Counted from the first letter of the stretch, positions 1 to 10,829 are shown. The stretch: 64,000 nt of DNA from Pandoraea commovens (GCF_902459615.1 NZ_CABPSA010000003.1:124001-188000); one strand, 5' to 3'. A program made the numbers and translations. Notes: generated by a model not told the origin, from the letters alone.

Positions 1-3000
1 GCCGCGTTTTCACCCGCGGCGAACAGTCCATCGAGTGCGTCGACCATTTCCCGCGAAGGCTTGTCGAAGAAAACCCCCGGGACTTCATCTCCGGCGAGGT
101 GCGCGCTGGCCCAATCCGGGCGCACGCCGCGCACAAACAAATAGAGGCTGCCGCCCATATCGCGGTCGTAATCGTAATCAGGTAAGCGACGCCGCAAAAA
201 ACGATGCAGCGCCAGCGTGTAAAGCAAGTACTGCAGGTGATAGCCGTGTTCGGCCATGGCCTCGCGCAAGCCGTCGCCGCCGTAGTTCTCGGGGGCGGTG
301 CCGAGGTAGTTCGACTTCCAGTCGAGAATCCACCATTGACCGCCGTGACGGAACACCAGATCGATGAAGCCTTTGAGATAGCCTCGCAGGACCGTCGCGT
401 CCAGCGGTAGATCGGGATAGCCGAACTGGCGCAACAGGCCACGCAGTGCGTCGAGCGAGACCGCATCCGCCGGGTACGTGAACTCCATCTCGGTAAGACG
501 CTCGGCCAGCGAGACATCCGCCAGTTGCATGCCGGGGCGCAACGGCGTGGCGAGCGTGTCGCTCAACATGTTCGTCATCATGGCGCGCCACGTGTCGTTT
601 TGCTCCGCGCCACGTCCCGGTGGACGTTCGCGCAGCGCCCGCGACACCGCATGCGGCCACTGGGCACGCGACTGAAAGTCCGCCAGTTCGAACACTCGGT
701 GCAAGCTCTCCCCGGCAGCCGGGCCACGCGGAAAGCGAAGAATGTCGTCCGCGGGCGGCCACGCGTCATCGCCTTCCGGCGGCAACGCAAACGTCGGTCC
801 CGCATTGGCTTGCGCGTCGTAATCGGGACGCGTGCGTTCCGGTGCACTCAACTGGCCACCACTGAGTTGCGGTCCGGTGTGCATACCTGCAAGCAACCCA
901 GAAAAGCTGCCGATGCGCCATGCTTCGCGCAAGGCTCGCGTACTCGCGCGCGTGGTCAGTTCCGGCGCGGCGTCGTGCACGATACGCGTGTCGCCGTCGA
1001 GCGCATCGCCCACTGGCAATGGCACGACGTCAAATGGCCCGCCAACGAGCGCCTTCCATGCCAGGCGAATCGCCTCGACGCGCTCATCGGCATCGATGGT
1101 CGAAGCGATCCAAGCGTCGAACGCCGTCCCTTGCCCGGCCGCAAGCCAGTTGAGCATGCCGCCGCACGCCTCCTTCACGCTACGACGCGACGAATAGATG
1201 CCCGCTGCGAGATAGCAGCGGTACACCGCGCGCGTCAGCGCGACGTACAGCAGGCGTGCCTGCTCTGCCGATTGCTCCTGCCGCAACGCGGCAGCGGCAG
1301 GTGATCCCTTGCCTGCCGCGTCGGTAAAGTCAATGACGGCCGTAGCACCATCGTGGTACTCCAGACCTTCGAGACCTCCGCCGTCGCGCACTGAACCGTC
1401 CCAAAGGAACGGGCAGAACACGACACCATACTCAAGCCCCTTCGATTTGTGGACGGTCACGATCTGGACCAGATTCTGATCCGACTCCAGGCGCAACTGA
1501 GCCTCCTCGCCTCCGCTGGCATTGCGCTGCGACGCCAGCCAGCGCAGCAGCGCGGGCATGCCCGGCTGCTCTGCCCATCGCGCTTGTGCAAGCTCAGCCA
1601 GATGCATGAAATTGGTCAGACGACGCTCTCCACCGGGCTGCGCAACCAACCGTGCCGCAAGTCCAAGCTCGCGCATGAGCGTGCGCCACATCGCGGAGAA
1701 CCCACGATCCGTCCACAACTGACGATACCGTTGCAGGCGCTCGATCCACGCGATCGCCTCCGCATCGGAAGCATCGCTTGTCTGCATGCGGTAAAGCGCC
1801 GTGGCATCGAGTCCGAACAACTCTGTCGCGAGTGCTGCGCGAAGGGCTCGAACATCGCCCGGCGCCTCCACCGCACGAAGCACACGCAGCAAGGTTTCCG
1901 CCTCTTCGCTCGCGAATACCGAGTCCTGCGTCAACTCCACGCTCCCTACCGCGTGTTCGGCGAGCATCGATTTCATCAGCGCGCCCTGACGGTGCGTCTG
2001 CACGATCACGGCAATATCGCCAGGTGCGAGCGGCTCATCGCCGACCAGTACCTCGCCGCGCGACGCCCCCGCCAGCAAGCGCGCCACTTCGGCCGCCGTT
2101 GCGCGGGCGCACGCTTGCTGCGCCTCGTCCTTGGGTAGCGGCTCGTCGGCGTCGGGCAGCCACCAGACCGTAAAGTCGGCGACGTCCCGCACGTCCGTCA
2201 AGGGAGGACGACGACGCGTGCCCGAACGCACCGGTGGGTACGCCAGCCCGTCAAGTACGAACGCACGATCATTGGCACCGAACAAGCGGTTACCGGCTTC
2301 GATGATGGCAGGCGTCGAGCGCTGATTGACGGCAAGCGTGTACGCCGCGTCGGCGTTCTCGCGCGCGGCCAGATAAGTGTGCAGATCTGCCGCACGGAAA
2401 CTGTAGATGGCCTGCTTGGGATCGCCGACCATGAACATCGGGCCGCGCCCACTGGCCGACAGCATTTGTTCCGTTGCTTCGCCCGAGGCGCCCTCCGATG
2501 CCGCTGCCCGATGTCCGTACACGGCACTAAAAATGGCGAATTGCAGCGGATCGGTATCCTGGAATTCGTCGATCAGTGCGCACGGATAGCGCTCGCGCAA
2601 CGCGTCCGCCAGATCGGGATGCTGATTCAGCGCGCGCGCGATATTGCCAAGCAGGTCGTCGAACGACACCACGCGCAGTTCGCGCTTGCGCAGCGCCAAC
2701 TGTTCCGGCGCCTGCATCAGCCACTCACGCAGGATTCGCAGCCACTGCATCGCGTAGCGCTCGTCGGCATCCGCGCGCGCCCGAACGAGTACGTCCGCCA
2801 TTTCAAAGAAGCGATGGTCGGGAGGCGTCTCCCCCTTCCTGATGTCCTTGGCGAGTCGCGTTGTCGTCAGCAACTCGGCCTTCGGCCCCAGCAATGCACC
2901 GGCGTCTCGCGCGCCAAGATATCGCTGCCATGCCGAGACGGCCTGCGGGAGCGACGTCTCGTTGTAGATATTCTTCTTGTAGGAAGGCAGTACTGCGCGC

Positions 3001-3812
3001 ATCAGGTCGGCAATCACCGATGCCTCAGCTTCCCAGCACTCGCACGCTGCCAAATATGTCGCCAGCAACGCCGAATCGGGCGACGCTTGCGCATCGCTTT
3101 GCACGGCCTCCGGCCAACGCAACTCGGACATCGGCTTCTTCAGACGACGCGCCAATTGATCCGTAAGCGTGCCCGGCGAACGCTTGCGGTCCACCAGCCA
3201 TGCGGCGAAGTTGTCATCCTGTCCCGCCATCGGCTCAACGACGCGACGCCAGAACTCTACGGCCAGATCGTGACGCACGCCGTTGTCGTCCGGCACCAAC
3301 TCATAAGCAAATGGCAGCCCGGCAGCAAACGGCACTTCGGCGAGTGCTCGCTGGCAGAAACCGTGGATGGTGTGAATCGACGCCTGATCGAAACCGCGCA
3401 ACGCACGCTGGAGGCATTCGCGAATGGCCTTCGGCGACATCTCTCCACGCTCGATCAGCCCGGCGATCATCACGTTGAACAGGGGATCGTCGCTGGCGTC
3501 CGGATCGAAGTCGGGGAAGTCGTCTCCGTCATCGTCGCCGCCCTCGCCTCCGTCCTCGTCCTCATCGAAGATCGGGGCCATCGCTGCGACCAGTCCGGCG
3601 AGTCGTCCACGAATCCGTTCACGCAATTCTGCCGTTGCGGCATTCGTGAACGTCACGACTAAAATCTGCTCGACGGTCAGTTGCTTCTCAAGCAACAACC
3701 GTACATAGAGCGCGCAGATGTTCCACGTCTTGCCCGTACCGGCAGAGGCTTCGATCAGGCAGACACCATCGAGATCGCAACCGAAGACGTCGAGGTCGAT
3801 GAGCTGCGTCAT
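1..3812 (-). CDS. recB: RecB, exodeoxyribonuclease V beta subunit (3' end outside window)
   Basis: Helicase-nuclease subunit of the RecBCD enzyme, which resects double-strand breaks for recombination. The frame is open from an ATG at 3812 to the window edge, about 1270 codons, so the C-terminus is missing. Visible motifs: Walker A EASAGTGKT at residues 21-29; the UvrD-type motif DEFQDTDPLQF near 415; VGDPKQAIYSFR near 460; VTVHKSKGLEY for the later helicase motif; and the RecB nuclease signature ILDWKSNYLG near residue 1160 with its catalytic Asp and Lys. An Asp/Glu-rich insert near residue 100 is a local feature. The start overlaps the recC stop as ATGA, so translation is probably coupled. 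recD would be expected just beyond position 1 but cannot be seen. Confidence 0.96.
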   Translation of the reverse strand, partial: MTQLIDLDVFGCDLDGVCLIEASAGTGKTWNICALYVRLLLEKQLTVEQILVVTFTNAATAELRERIRGRLAGLVAAMAPIFDEDEDGGEGGDDDGDDFPDFDPDASDDPLFNVMIAGLIERGEMSPKAIRECLQRALRGFDQASIHTIHGFCQRALAEVPFAAGLPFAYELVPDDNGVRHDLAVEFWRRVVEPMAGQDDNFAAWLVDRKRSPGTLTDQLARRLKKPMSELRWPEAVQSDAQASPDSALLATYLAACECWEAEASVIADLMRAVLPSYKKNIYNETSLPQAVSAWQRYLGARDAGALLGPKAELLTTTRLAKDIRKGETPPDHRFFEMADVLVRARADADERYAMQWLRILREWLMQAPEQLALRKRELRVVSFDDLLGNIARALNQHPDLADALRERYPCALIDEFQDTDPLQFAIFSAVYGHRAAASEGASGEATEQMLSASGRGPMFMVGDPKQAIYSFRAADLHTYLAARENADAAYTLAVNQRSTPAIIEAGNRLFGANDRAFVLDGLAYPPVRSGTRRRPPLTDVRDVADFTVWWLPDADEPLPKDEAQQACARATAAEVARLLAGASRGEVLVGDEPLAPGDIAVIVQTHRQGALMKSMLAEHAVGSVELTQDSVFASEEAETLLRVLRAVEAPGDVRALRAALATELFGLDATALYRMQTSDASDAEAIAWIERLQRYRQLWTDRGFSAMWRTLMRELGLAARLVAQPGGERRLTNFMHLAELAQARWAEQPGMPALLRWLASQRNASGGEEAQLRLESDQNLVQIVTVHKSKGLEYGVVFCPFLWDGSVRDGGGLEGLEYHDGATAVIDFTDAAGKGSPAAAALRQEQSAEQARLLYVALTRAVYRCYLAAGIYSSRRSVKEACGGMLNWLAAGQGTAFDAWIASTIDADERVEAIRLAWKALVGGPFDVVPLPVGDALDGDTRIVHDAAPELTTRASTRALREAWRIGSFSGLLAGMHTGPQLSGGQLSAPERTRPDYDAQANAGPTFALPPEGDDAWPPADDILRFPRGPAAGESLHRVFELADFQSRAQWPHAVSRALRERPPGRGAEQNDTWRAMMTNMLSDTLATPLRPGMQLADVSLAERLTEMEFTYPADAVSLDALRGLLRQFGYPDLPLDATVLRGYLKGFIDLVFRHGGQWWILDWKSNYLGTAPENYGGDGLREAMAEHGYHLQYLLYTLALHRFLRRRLPDYDYDRDMGGSLYLFVRGVRPDWASAHLAGDEVPGVFFDKPSREMVDALDGLFAAGENA

Positions 3813-6800
3813 GCGCCCTCCACGATTTCAAGGTGCTGCACCATCGGCCCGAACATCGTGTTCGCCAGCAAGTCGAACGGCGACGTCAGCGGGTCTTCCA
3901 CACCCCGCCAGATCAGCTTGGTATAGGGATCGTCGGCATCGCCGCGAGCGAATGCAGAGCCGGACCACGCGCTTTCGGCATCTGTCATTTTTCCGGTACT
4001 CGCCAGTTTCCACGCGCTCCGCACAAAGAACGGCAACGGCCGGGTCTGGCCAAGGCGATACAACGCCACCCATTGCGCGACCAGTGCCGCCGCATCGTCC
4101 ACGGGTCGCAGCGCAAATGTCTCGTCCTCTCCATACCAGAGCGTTCGTGGTGCGACCTCAAGCCCCGCATGTTCCGGTTGCTGCAAATGTGCACATAGCG
4201 CGAGGTGGGCGAGCCAGGCGGCAAGCAGATCGCTCGGACGCATGCTGCCATAGCGATACATGACGAGTCCGTGGCGCGACACCGGGGCCAGACGCCCTTG
4301 CAGCAAGCAGTCTGCGCACAGCGTCGCATCGCCGTGCCAGATCGCATCCGTCGATGCCGTCCACGACGGTGGGAGCGAGGGCTTGAGCGACAACGTCACG
4401 AGCAATTCCTGTGTGCCCTCCGCCTGCGCTTCTCTCACTTGCGTAGCCAGTGCGCGTAACCCGCCGAGTTCACGTCGACGCCATACCGCCCCCGTCGCAC
4501 CGCCTGGCAGCTCATGACTGACGTTCGCGATGCGCTCGATCGCCGCCGCCTGAGCTCGCGAATCCTGAGCGTCATCGCGCAACAGTCGCGGCAGCAGCCG
4601 CGCGGCGAGCGCGTCGCGCCCCGACCAGTCGAGTACGAACGGCTCTTCGTCTTCGACTTCGGTGAGCATTTCGCCGAGCGACAGGCCTAGCCGGTCGCGC
4701 GCCCACGCCCGCCCCGGGTGACGCCAGAAGCGCAGCAGGTCGTCCAGCGTAAGATGCGTTTGCACGATGGCGGGCAATGGCTCATTGACGAACGGCGTTG
4801 CGGCTGCGTCCGGTGCAGGGGATGCCAACTGACCCACCAGTTGCTGAGCAGCCTCGCCGTTAGCAACGTCATAGCTGTACAACGACGGCTCACGTCCATC
4901 GAAGTACGCGGGTGAGAACGGTTGAAGCGGATGCAGGACAACAAGCGTCTCACGAGCTTTGCGTTGCTCGTCGAGGTCGAATCCCTGCGATACCGGCGCG
5001 AGCAACTGTCCCGTGAAATCCAGCAATTCGTCCACGGCGGTGGACGGTGGCAACGGCGCGTTATCGCGAACGCTTCGCCCCGTATAGGTGATGAGAAAGC
5101 GGTCCTGCGCACTCAGCATCAAATCGAGGAACAGATTGCGCTCGTCATCGCGGCGCTGACGGTCGCCACGTTGTGGCAGCGCACGCATGAGATCGAACTC
5201 GTCGGCGCGCAAGCGCCCGGGCAACACGCCATCGTCCATGCCGATCATGCAGACCACGCGGTATGGCAACAGACGCAAGCTCGGAATCGCGGCGAACGTG
5301 ACGCGTCCCGACGGTACCCCGCCGCGTGTCGGATCGTCGAGCGCGTCGGCCAGCACGCGCGCTACCACTTCCACCGGCACGCGCACCTCAGGCGCACCGT
5401 CGGCAATGGCCGTGCCGATTTGTTCGATCGCCATACGCACTTCGGCGACGTCATCGGCAAAACGTGGCTCATCCGAGAAGAACTGTTCCAACATTGCCAG
5501 CAACTGATCGCGCCACGCGAGGCCGGTCCGCTCGGTCTGGAGCGACACCGCCGTCATATCGAGATCGTCGATCAGCCGCGCCAGTTGCCCCAGCAACTCG
5601 GCCCTGCCGCCTTCGATTCCGCCGACAGGCAGCCAGTCGTCAACTGGCATGGCGTCGTCCGGCAAGGCATAGCCGAGGAACAGGCGCATCATGGCGTCGC
5701 CCAGCGTATGGCGCTCCAAGGCAGGAGGTACGCCAGCACCGGCTCCGGCCACCGCGCCATCACGTGACGTCTGTCCGGCACCGTCAAGCCGCAACAAGGC
5801 GTCTCCGCGCCAGCCCCGGCGTGCGCCGGCACTGTGCAGCCAGTTCTGAATGGCGTCGAGCACATTGCCGCCCAGGTCGTAACGCTGCGCTACTGCCTCT
5901 GTGCGTGCGAGTTCGACAAGGCTCGACGCCGCCACCCGCTGCTGCGGCAATGCCAGAATCGACGCGAAGGCACGTGCGACAGGGTTGGTCCGCGTCGGCG
6001 GCAGGCCGGTTACCAGATAAGGAATGCGGGGCGTTGCGGTGCCGAACACCGCGTCGATGAGCGGTGCCGCACGGCCAAGGTCCGGCACGGTAATCAGCAC
6101 ATCGTCGGGACGCAGATCGGGAATTTCGTCGAAGCACGCCAGCAGGCGGTCGTGCAGAACCTCGATCTGACGCGCAAGGCTATGGCAGACATGCACCTGC
6201 ACCGAGCCATCGGCCGCGACACCGTCGGGTGCGCCATGACGACCATCGTCCAGGGAAAGAATGCCGTTCTGCAAGGCGGCCAGCAGCGTGGGCGCTGGAT
6301 TCGGCTGAAACAACGCCCGGTCCTCCACCGCCTGCGGCGCAAGATCCGCGTATAACGCATCGATGTGCGACTGCGTCTGCCGTCCCCATTCCGCCAGCAA
6401 CGGGTGGCCCACCTCGCGGTGGGCTTTGCCGTCACGTTGGGTCAGATACGACAGCCGAGACGGCGGCACGATGTCGAACCAGTAGCTCTCGCAGGGATTG
6501 AGGACATAAAGATGCACGTCGATCAGGCGGGACATGGCCTTGAGCAATGCCATCGAAAGCGGCGGCATCGACGACAGCGCGAACACGCAAACCCGGGACG
6601 GCCAGCCGACCGGAACCGCCTCCGGCGTGAGCTGTTCGATCCGGTCGATGGCCCGCAGCGTCGGATGGCGCTCGCGAATCTCCAGATGCGCCAGCACCTG
6701 CCGCCACAAAGCGCTTTGCCAAGCCTCGTCGGCACGCTGGACGTCGCCCCAGGTCGTCGACGCCCCCGGCGAAATAACTTCGCCGGATTGCCACCGTTCC

Positions 6801-7243
6801 AGCCAGTCCGGCCGGTAAGTCAGGTATTGATCGTAAATGTGGGCAAGTCGGTCGGCCAACTCGAACCGCATGACGTCGTCTGCTCCGGCCAGATAACCGG
6901 CCAGCCGCGGCGACGCCTCCACCCACGGCTGCGCGAGACACTGATACAGCGGCCAGACCAGCCGGTCGGGCGCGAACGGCGAACTTTCCGGCACGGTGAG
7001 CAGTTTGCCTGCCATGTCCCAGAGCCATTGCGCCAGATACGTCAGGCGGACGTTTGCACACACGCCGAAGACGTCCGCATAGTCCAGTTCGAGCCGGCGG
7101 CGCACAGCCACGCTGGGCACCACGATGGTTTCCGTCTCAAAGGGATTCCCCGCCCCCGACGACGCGTCAGGTGCCTGTGCGATGTCGCGCAACAGGGCGG
7201 CTTCGAGCGTGGTGAACCGGTTGGAGAAGAATAGATGGAGCAT
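3809..7243 (-). CDS. recC: RecC, exodeoxyribonuclease V gamma subunit
   Basis: Chi-recognition and scaffold subunit of RecBCD. The 1144-residue product matches the usual length of about 1120. I chose the ATG at 7243 because the product then begins MLHLFFSNRFTTLEALL-like (MLHLFFSNRFTTLEAALL), the typical RecC N-terminus; the frame stays open further upstream but that part is not RecC-like. An inactive helicase-like fold is expected, and motifs such as RNPVARAFASI and MIGMDDGVLPGR are visible. It is first in a recC-recB order with a 4-base ATGA overlap to recB. The 268-bp gap to the divergent FUSC gene must hold both promoters. Confidence 0.95.
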   Translation of the reverse strand: MLHLFFSNRFTTLEAALLRDIAQAPDASSGAGNPFETETIVVPSVAVRRRLELDYADVFGVCANVRLTYLAQWLWDMAGKLLTVPESSPFAPDRLVWPLYQCLAQPWVEASPRLAGYLAGADDVMRFELADRLAHIYDQYLTYRPDWLERWQSGEVISPGASTTWGDVQRADEAWQSALWRQVLAHLEIRERHPTLRAIDRIEQLTPEAVPVGWPSRVCVFALSSMPPLSMALLKAMSRLIDVHLYVLNPCESYWFDIVPPSRLSYLTQRDGKAHREVGHPLLAEWGRQTQSHIDALYADLAPQAVEDRALFQPNPAPTLLAALQNGILSLDDGRHGAPDGVAADGSVQVHVCHSLARQIEVLHDRLLACFDEIPDLRPDDVLITVPDLGRAAPLIDAVFGTATPRIPYLVTGLPPTRTNPVARAFASILALPQQRVAASSLVELARTEAVAQRYDLGGNVLDAIQNWLHSAGARRGWRGDALLRLDGAGQTSRDGAVAGAGAGVPPALERHTLGDAMMRLFLGYALPDDAMPVDDWLPVGGIEGGRAELLGQLARLIDDLDMTAVSLQTERTGLAWRDQLLAMLEQFFSDEPRFADDVAEVRMAIEQIGTAIADGAPEVRVPVEVVARVLADALDDPTRGGVPSGRVTFAAIPSLRLLPYRVVCMIGMDDGVLPGRLRADEFDLMRALPQRGDRQRRDDERNLFLDLMLSAQDRFLITYTGRSVRDNAPLPPSTAVDELLDFTGQLLAPVSQGFDLDEQRKARETLVVLHPLQPFSPAYFDGREPSLYSYDVANGEAAQQLVGQLASPAPDAAATPFVNEPLPAIVQTHLTLDDLLRFWRHPGRAWARDRLGLSLGEMLTEVEDEEPFVLDWSGRDALAARLLPRLLRDDAQDSRAQAAAIERIANVSHELPGGATGAVWRRRELGGLRALATQVREAQAEGTQELLVTLSLKPSLPPSWTASTDAIWHGDATLCADCLLQGRLAPVSRHGLVMYRYGSMRPSDLLAAWLAHLALCAHLQQPEHAGLEVAPRTLWYGEDETFALRPVDDAAALVAQWVALYRLGQTRPLPFFVRSAWKLASTGKMTDAESAWSGSAFARGDADDPYTKLIWRGVEDPLTSPFDLLANTMFGPMVQHLEIVEGA

Positions 7244-7511
7244 GCGGGCGTGGCGGCTTAGCGAGTCTGTTCGCAAGCATAACAAATGCCCTGTGCCAAA
7301 GCCTATCGGACAGATCCGAAAGCTCACCCCGTCATGGGTGACGGCGACCCAACGCCACGCGCGGCGTGCACGACCGGCCTCCATCGGCGGCCCGCGTGTA
7401 ACCGGCGGTATCCCCACTTCGCGGCACGCCGGGCATCGGCTAGACTCTCACTGCGCCGCGCCCTACCCCATCGCGCGGTCGGCTTTGCAGCGGAACCCTC
7501 GCACCCGACGC

Positions 7512-9734
7512 ATGGACTACCAGACCGATATCAAGAAGTTTCTCTATAGCCACTACTTTTTCAGCGGCACCCGGCAGGCAGTCGGCGTCATCCTGCCTGC
7601 GCTCGTCCTGTTCTGGGGGATGGATCAGCACCTGCTCGGCATCGAGGTCGCCTCCGGCGCGCTCTGCGCGAGCGTGGTCGACATCAACGGGCCGCTGCGT
7701 CACAAGCACACCGAACTGCTGAGCTGCACACTCCTCGGCGCGCTGACGGTCCTGATCACCGGTATGGCGACGGCCGCACAGCCATGGCAACTCTGGATCA
7801 CCTCGTTGATTCTGACGTTCGGTCTGTCGATGCTTGTGGTCTATGGGTTGCGCGCGTCGCTCGTCAGTTTCGCCTGTCTCATGATGATGGTCCTCAACGT
7901 CGAAGCGGACCTCACGCGCCATCAGGCGGTGCTCGATGCCGGAGCCGTGCTGGCCGGGGGGCTTTGGTACACCTATTTCAGCCTGTTCGTCTGTCGCATC
8001 TGGTGGTTTCGCATCGAGCAGCAAACGCTCGCGGAGTGCTTCTTCGTCACGTCCGAGTATCTGGAAGCTAAAGCGGCCTTCTACGATACGTCGACCGATA
8101 TCGACGATTGCTACCGCCGTCTGATCGCGGCACAAGTCAATGTGGTGGAAAAACAGCAGGCGGCGCGCGAGATCATTCTGCGCAACCTGCCCCGGCTGCG
8201 CATCGGTGCGCTGGAACCACGCCGCACCATGCTGTTCAATCTGTTCATCAACATCGTCGATCTGCATGAGACGGTGGTGTCGGTGCATACCGACTATCCG
8301 ATGCTGCGCCGCGAGTTCGCCGACAACGACGTGCTGCTGTTCTTCCGCGACATGATCCGCAAGATCGCCATCGAAGTGGACGCGATTGGCTACGCCATTG
8401 CGACCAACGAGCCCTCGCGGGCACAACGCAGCTGGCGCGCAGAATTCCGGGCCATCGAGTACGAAATCGAACTGATGCGCAAGCAGTCGCTGCAACAGAA
8501 GTCCCCGGAAGCCTATCAGGCGCTCACCAGCACGTTCCGTCGTGTGTGGAGCACCACGCGTATCGTCGAGCGGATGCACCGCAACACCGATGTGAGCACG
8601 GCCGGCAGCGCGACCGAAGTGCAGATCGATCAGGCCCTGCAACGCTTTACGTCGCGACAGAGCTTTTCTCCGAAACTTCTCTGGAAAAATCTGACTTTTT
8701 CGTCGCCGAGTTTCCGTCACGCGTTGCGAGTGACGATCGCCATCGCCGCCGGGCTGCTCATCTGCGAAAACTGGTCGTTGCTCGCCGGGCAGGATCACAG
8801 CTACTGGGTACTGCTCACGATCATCGTGATTTTGAAGCCGGGTTTCAGCCTGACGAAGCAGAAGAACGCGCAGCGTCTGACCGGCACGCTGATCGGCTGC
8901 GTGAGCGTGCTGGTAATTCTCTCCTTCGTTCACAAGGCCTGGATCCTGCTCGCCCTCATGTTCTTCTGCATGGTCATGGGCAACAGCCTGTCGTTGTTCA
9001 ACTACGGCCTCTCGGTTGTCTTTATGTCGTCGTACGTGCTGCTGCTGTTCCACTTCCTGTTGCCGGGCTCGCTCTCGGTGATCGGCGAGCGCGCCATCGA
9101 TACGCTGATCGGATCGGCCATCGCGCTGGTGTGTTCGTATCTGTTCCCGTATTGGGAATACCGGTTGATGGGGCCGCTGATCCGCAATGCGGTGCAGTCC
9201 ACGCGCACCTATCTCGAGTCGAGCGCCGCACTAGACGGAAAACGCGACGACTTCGCCTATCGCATGGCGCGCAAGGACATGCACATTGCCTTCGGGAATT
9301 TCGGTGCCGCCTTCAAGCGGATGATGCTGGAGCCGAAGTCCAAGCAGGTCGCGGTTGCAGAGCTGAACGATTTGCTGGTGCAGAACCACGTGATGGCGTC
9401 GTACATCACGGGCCTGTCGGATGTGCTGCCGCGACAGATCGCGGCAGACAAGAGCGGGGAGTTGGGGCAGGTGGTTGCCGCGATCAGCGACCTGCTTTCG
9501 CAAGCGGTCGCCGCACCGGCGGCGTCCGTGCCGACAGACACGCAAGCCGCCACCGAAGCGATGCGCGATTACACGAAGCGTCTCGATGCCCTGGTCGTCG
9601 CGCAGGAGCAGCAACCGGACGCTGTCGACGCGCACGTGCAGGAGATCAAGCAGGTCGTGCATCAGCTCAAACAGATGTTGCGCGCGGGTGAGCTGATTCT
9701 GCGCGACATGCGGGCGATTCGTCTGCCCGCTTGA
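7512..9734 (+). CDS. FUSC/YccS-family inner membrane protein
   Basis: A 740-residue membrane protein with two hydrophobic blocks: several helices at about residues 20-150 and a second set at about 395-530, separated by a soluble helical region. This is the fusaric-acid-resistance/aromatic acid exporter (FUSC, YccS-like) layout. The second block contains GQDHSYWVLLTIIVILKPG, close to the family signature in which a hydrophobic helix follows a short W/P-containing turn. The C-terminal 180 residues are soluble and helix-rich. I chose the ATG at 7512 (MDYQTDIKKFLYSHYFF) because the open frame upstream is not protein-like. The substrate is unknown; there is no adjacent membrane fusion protein, which fits YccS more than the AaeB pumps. 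It converges on the LuxR-type regulator with a 38-bp gap. Confidence 0.85.
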   Translation: MDYQTDIKKFLYSHYFFSGTRQAVGVILPALVLFWGMDQHLLGIEVASGALCASVVDINGPLRHKHTELLSCTLLGALTVLITGMATAAQPWQLWITSLILTFGLSMLVVYGLRASLVSFACLMMMVLNVEADLTRHQAVLDAGAVLAGGLWYTYFSLFVCRIWWFRIEQQTLAECFFVTSEYLEAKAAFYDTSTDIDDCYRRLIAAQVNVVEKQQAAREIILRNLPRLRIGALEPRRTMLFNLFINIVDLHETVVSVHTDYPMLRREFADNDVLLFFRDMIRKIAIEVDAIGYAIATNEPSRAQRSWRAEFRAIEYEIELMRKQSLQQKSPEAYQALTSTFRRVWSTTRIVERMHRNTDVSTAGSATEVQIDQALQRFTSRQSFSPKLLWKNLTFSSPSFRHALRVTIAIAAGLLICENWSLLAGQDHSYWVLLTIIVILKPGFSLTKQKNAQRLTGTLIGCVSVLVILSFVHKAWILLALMFFCMVMGNSLSLFNYGLSVVFMSSYVLLLFHFLLPGSLSVIGERAIDTLIGSAIALVCSYLFPYWEYRLMGPLIRNAVQSTRTYLESSAALDGKRDDFAYRMARKDMHIAFGNFGAAFKRMMLEPKSKQVAVAELNDLLVQNHVMASYITGLSDVLPRQIAADKSGELGQVVAAISDLLSQAVAAPAASVPTDTQAATEAMRDYTKRLDALVVAQEQQPDAVDAHVQEIKQVVHQLKQMLRAGELILRDMRAIRLPA

Positions 9735-9772
9735 ACCCGTGATAGCGCGCGCCGGACCGGTTCGCTTGTGCT

Positions 9773-10411
9773 TCAGGTGATGCCCGTGCGCGTCGCGTAG
9801 TGATAGAGATCGACGTCCCGGTCCAATCCCAATTTGCGCATGGCGTTGGTCTTCTGAGAGCTCACGGTCTTGACGCTGCGACTCAGCTGGAACGCGATCT
9901 CGCTGATGGTCAGCCCGGAGACGAACAAGCGCACCACTTCGACTTCGCGCCCCGAGAGCTTCGACGCATCGATTTCGAGATCGTCGATCACCGAGTCGTG
10001 CAAGCGCGTTGCCAGGCCAGCGGGAATGTAACGGCTGCCATCGGCCACCACGCACACAATGTCTGCAATCGAACTCTGCTCATCGAGCTTCGAGAGAATC
10101 GAGTGCACGCCAAGCTTGAGCATGCCCCGCAGAATGGCGAGATTCTCCAGCATCGTGACGACAATGATCTTGATGTTGGGGAAGTAGCGGCGCACATAAC
10201 CGATGAGAAAGAGCCCGTCCTTGAAGTTGCCGCCGGGCATGGAGAAATCGGTAACAAGGATGTCGCACGGCGCTTTGGCCAGCAAATTGACCAGCTCCGA
10301 CGAATTTCCCGCCTCCCCGACCATGTGGATCATGTCCCGCTCTTCGAGCAGACGTCGTATTCCAAATCGCACAATCGGATGATCGTCAGCGACCACGACA
10401 TTGATCGTCAT
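9773..10411 (-). CDS. LuxR/NarL-family response regulator (RcsB-like)
   Basis: A 212-residue two-component response regulator. The receiver domain shows the acidic pair Asp9-Asp10 and the phospho-acceptor Asp55 in LVTDFSMPGG. The C-terminal LuxR-type helix-turn-helix runs from about 150, with LSGREVEVVRLFVSGLTISE and RSVKTVSSQK. The ATG at 10411 is supported by a strong purine-rich ribosome site (GAGGGGGGGA) just upstream. Of the RcsB/BvgA-type families it looks most like RcsB. No cognate kinase is adjacent, so it is an orphan here. It lies downstream of the efflux operon in the same direction but 418 bp away, so separate transcription is likely. Confidence 0.88.
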   Translation of the reverse strand: MTINVVVADDHPIVRFGIRRLLEERDMIHMVGEAGNSSELVNLLAKAPCDILVTDFSMPGGNFKDGLFLIGYVRRYFPNIKIIVVTMLENLAILRGMLKLGVHSILSKLDEQSSIADIVCVVADGSRYIPAGLATRLHDSVIDDLEIDASKLSGREVEVVRLFVSGLTISEIAFQLSRSVKTVSSQKTNAMRKLGLDRDVDLYHYATRTGIT

Positions 10412-10829
10412 TGTGTCCCCCCCTCGCTTCGTTTGGCAGACCGTGGTGACCGCGCGACGCACGCGGTGCTTCGCGTCGGCCGTCACAACGAAGCGGGTCC
10501 ATTCTGGCAAAAAGAGAACAGGGCGACCGGATGGGAAACGTCACATAGTCATATCGGACACAGCGGCGTGCCACGCGGTGTGGTCCATCCACGAGAGGCC
10601 CGTATGCTGCCCGATAGAGCGGGTACTGCACGCTAACTACTTGAAGTGGCTTGCACGGACGTGAAATTGCACAGCCACATACTGCGGGAGTTTGTGCTAC
10701 TCGCGTCACCGGCATTCGAAAGATTCACAGCGCGGGTTTCCGGCATTCCGATTGCGAAAGTCGGAATTACCTTAAACACCTGCGCTGGATTTAATGGTCG
10801 GCGCGTTGCACGCCTCCCGAGATGCGTAG
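10412..10829. other. Intergenic region between outer-membrane lipoprotein gene and LuxR regulator
   Basis: This 418-bp stretch has no convincing gene. It should hold the promoter of the minus-strand response regulator and the 3' end of the efflux operon. The one structure I see is an imperfect dyad at 10745-10767 (ATTCCGATT, GCGAA loop, AGTCGGAAT; one mismatch). It has no adjacent T-run on either strand, so it is not a clear intrinsic terminator. Confidence 0.5.

Noticed and set aside
7440-9053. Long minus-strand frame of 537 codons
   Set aside because: Antisense to the FUSC gene; Arg/Gln/His-rich with no domain, typical of a high-GC shadow.
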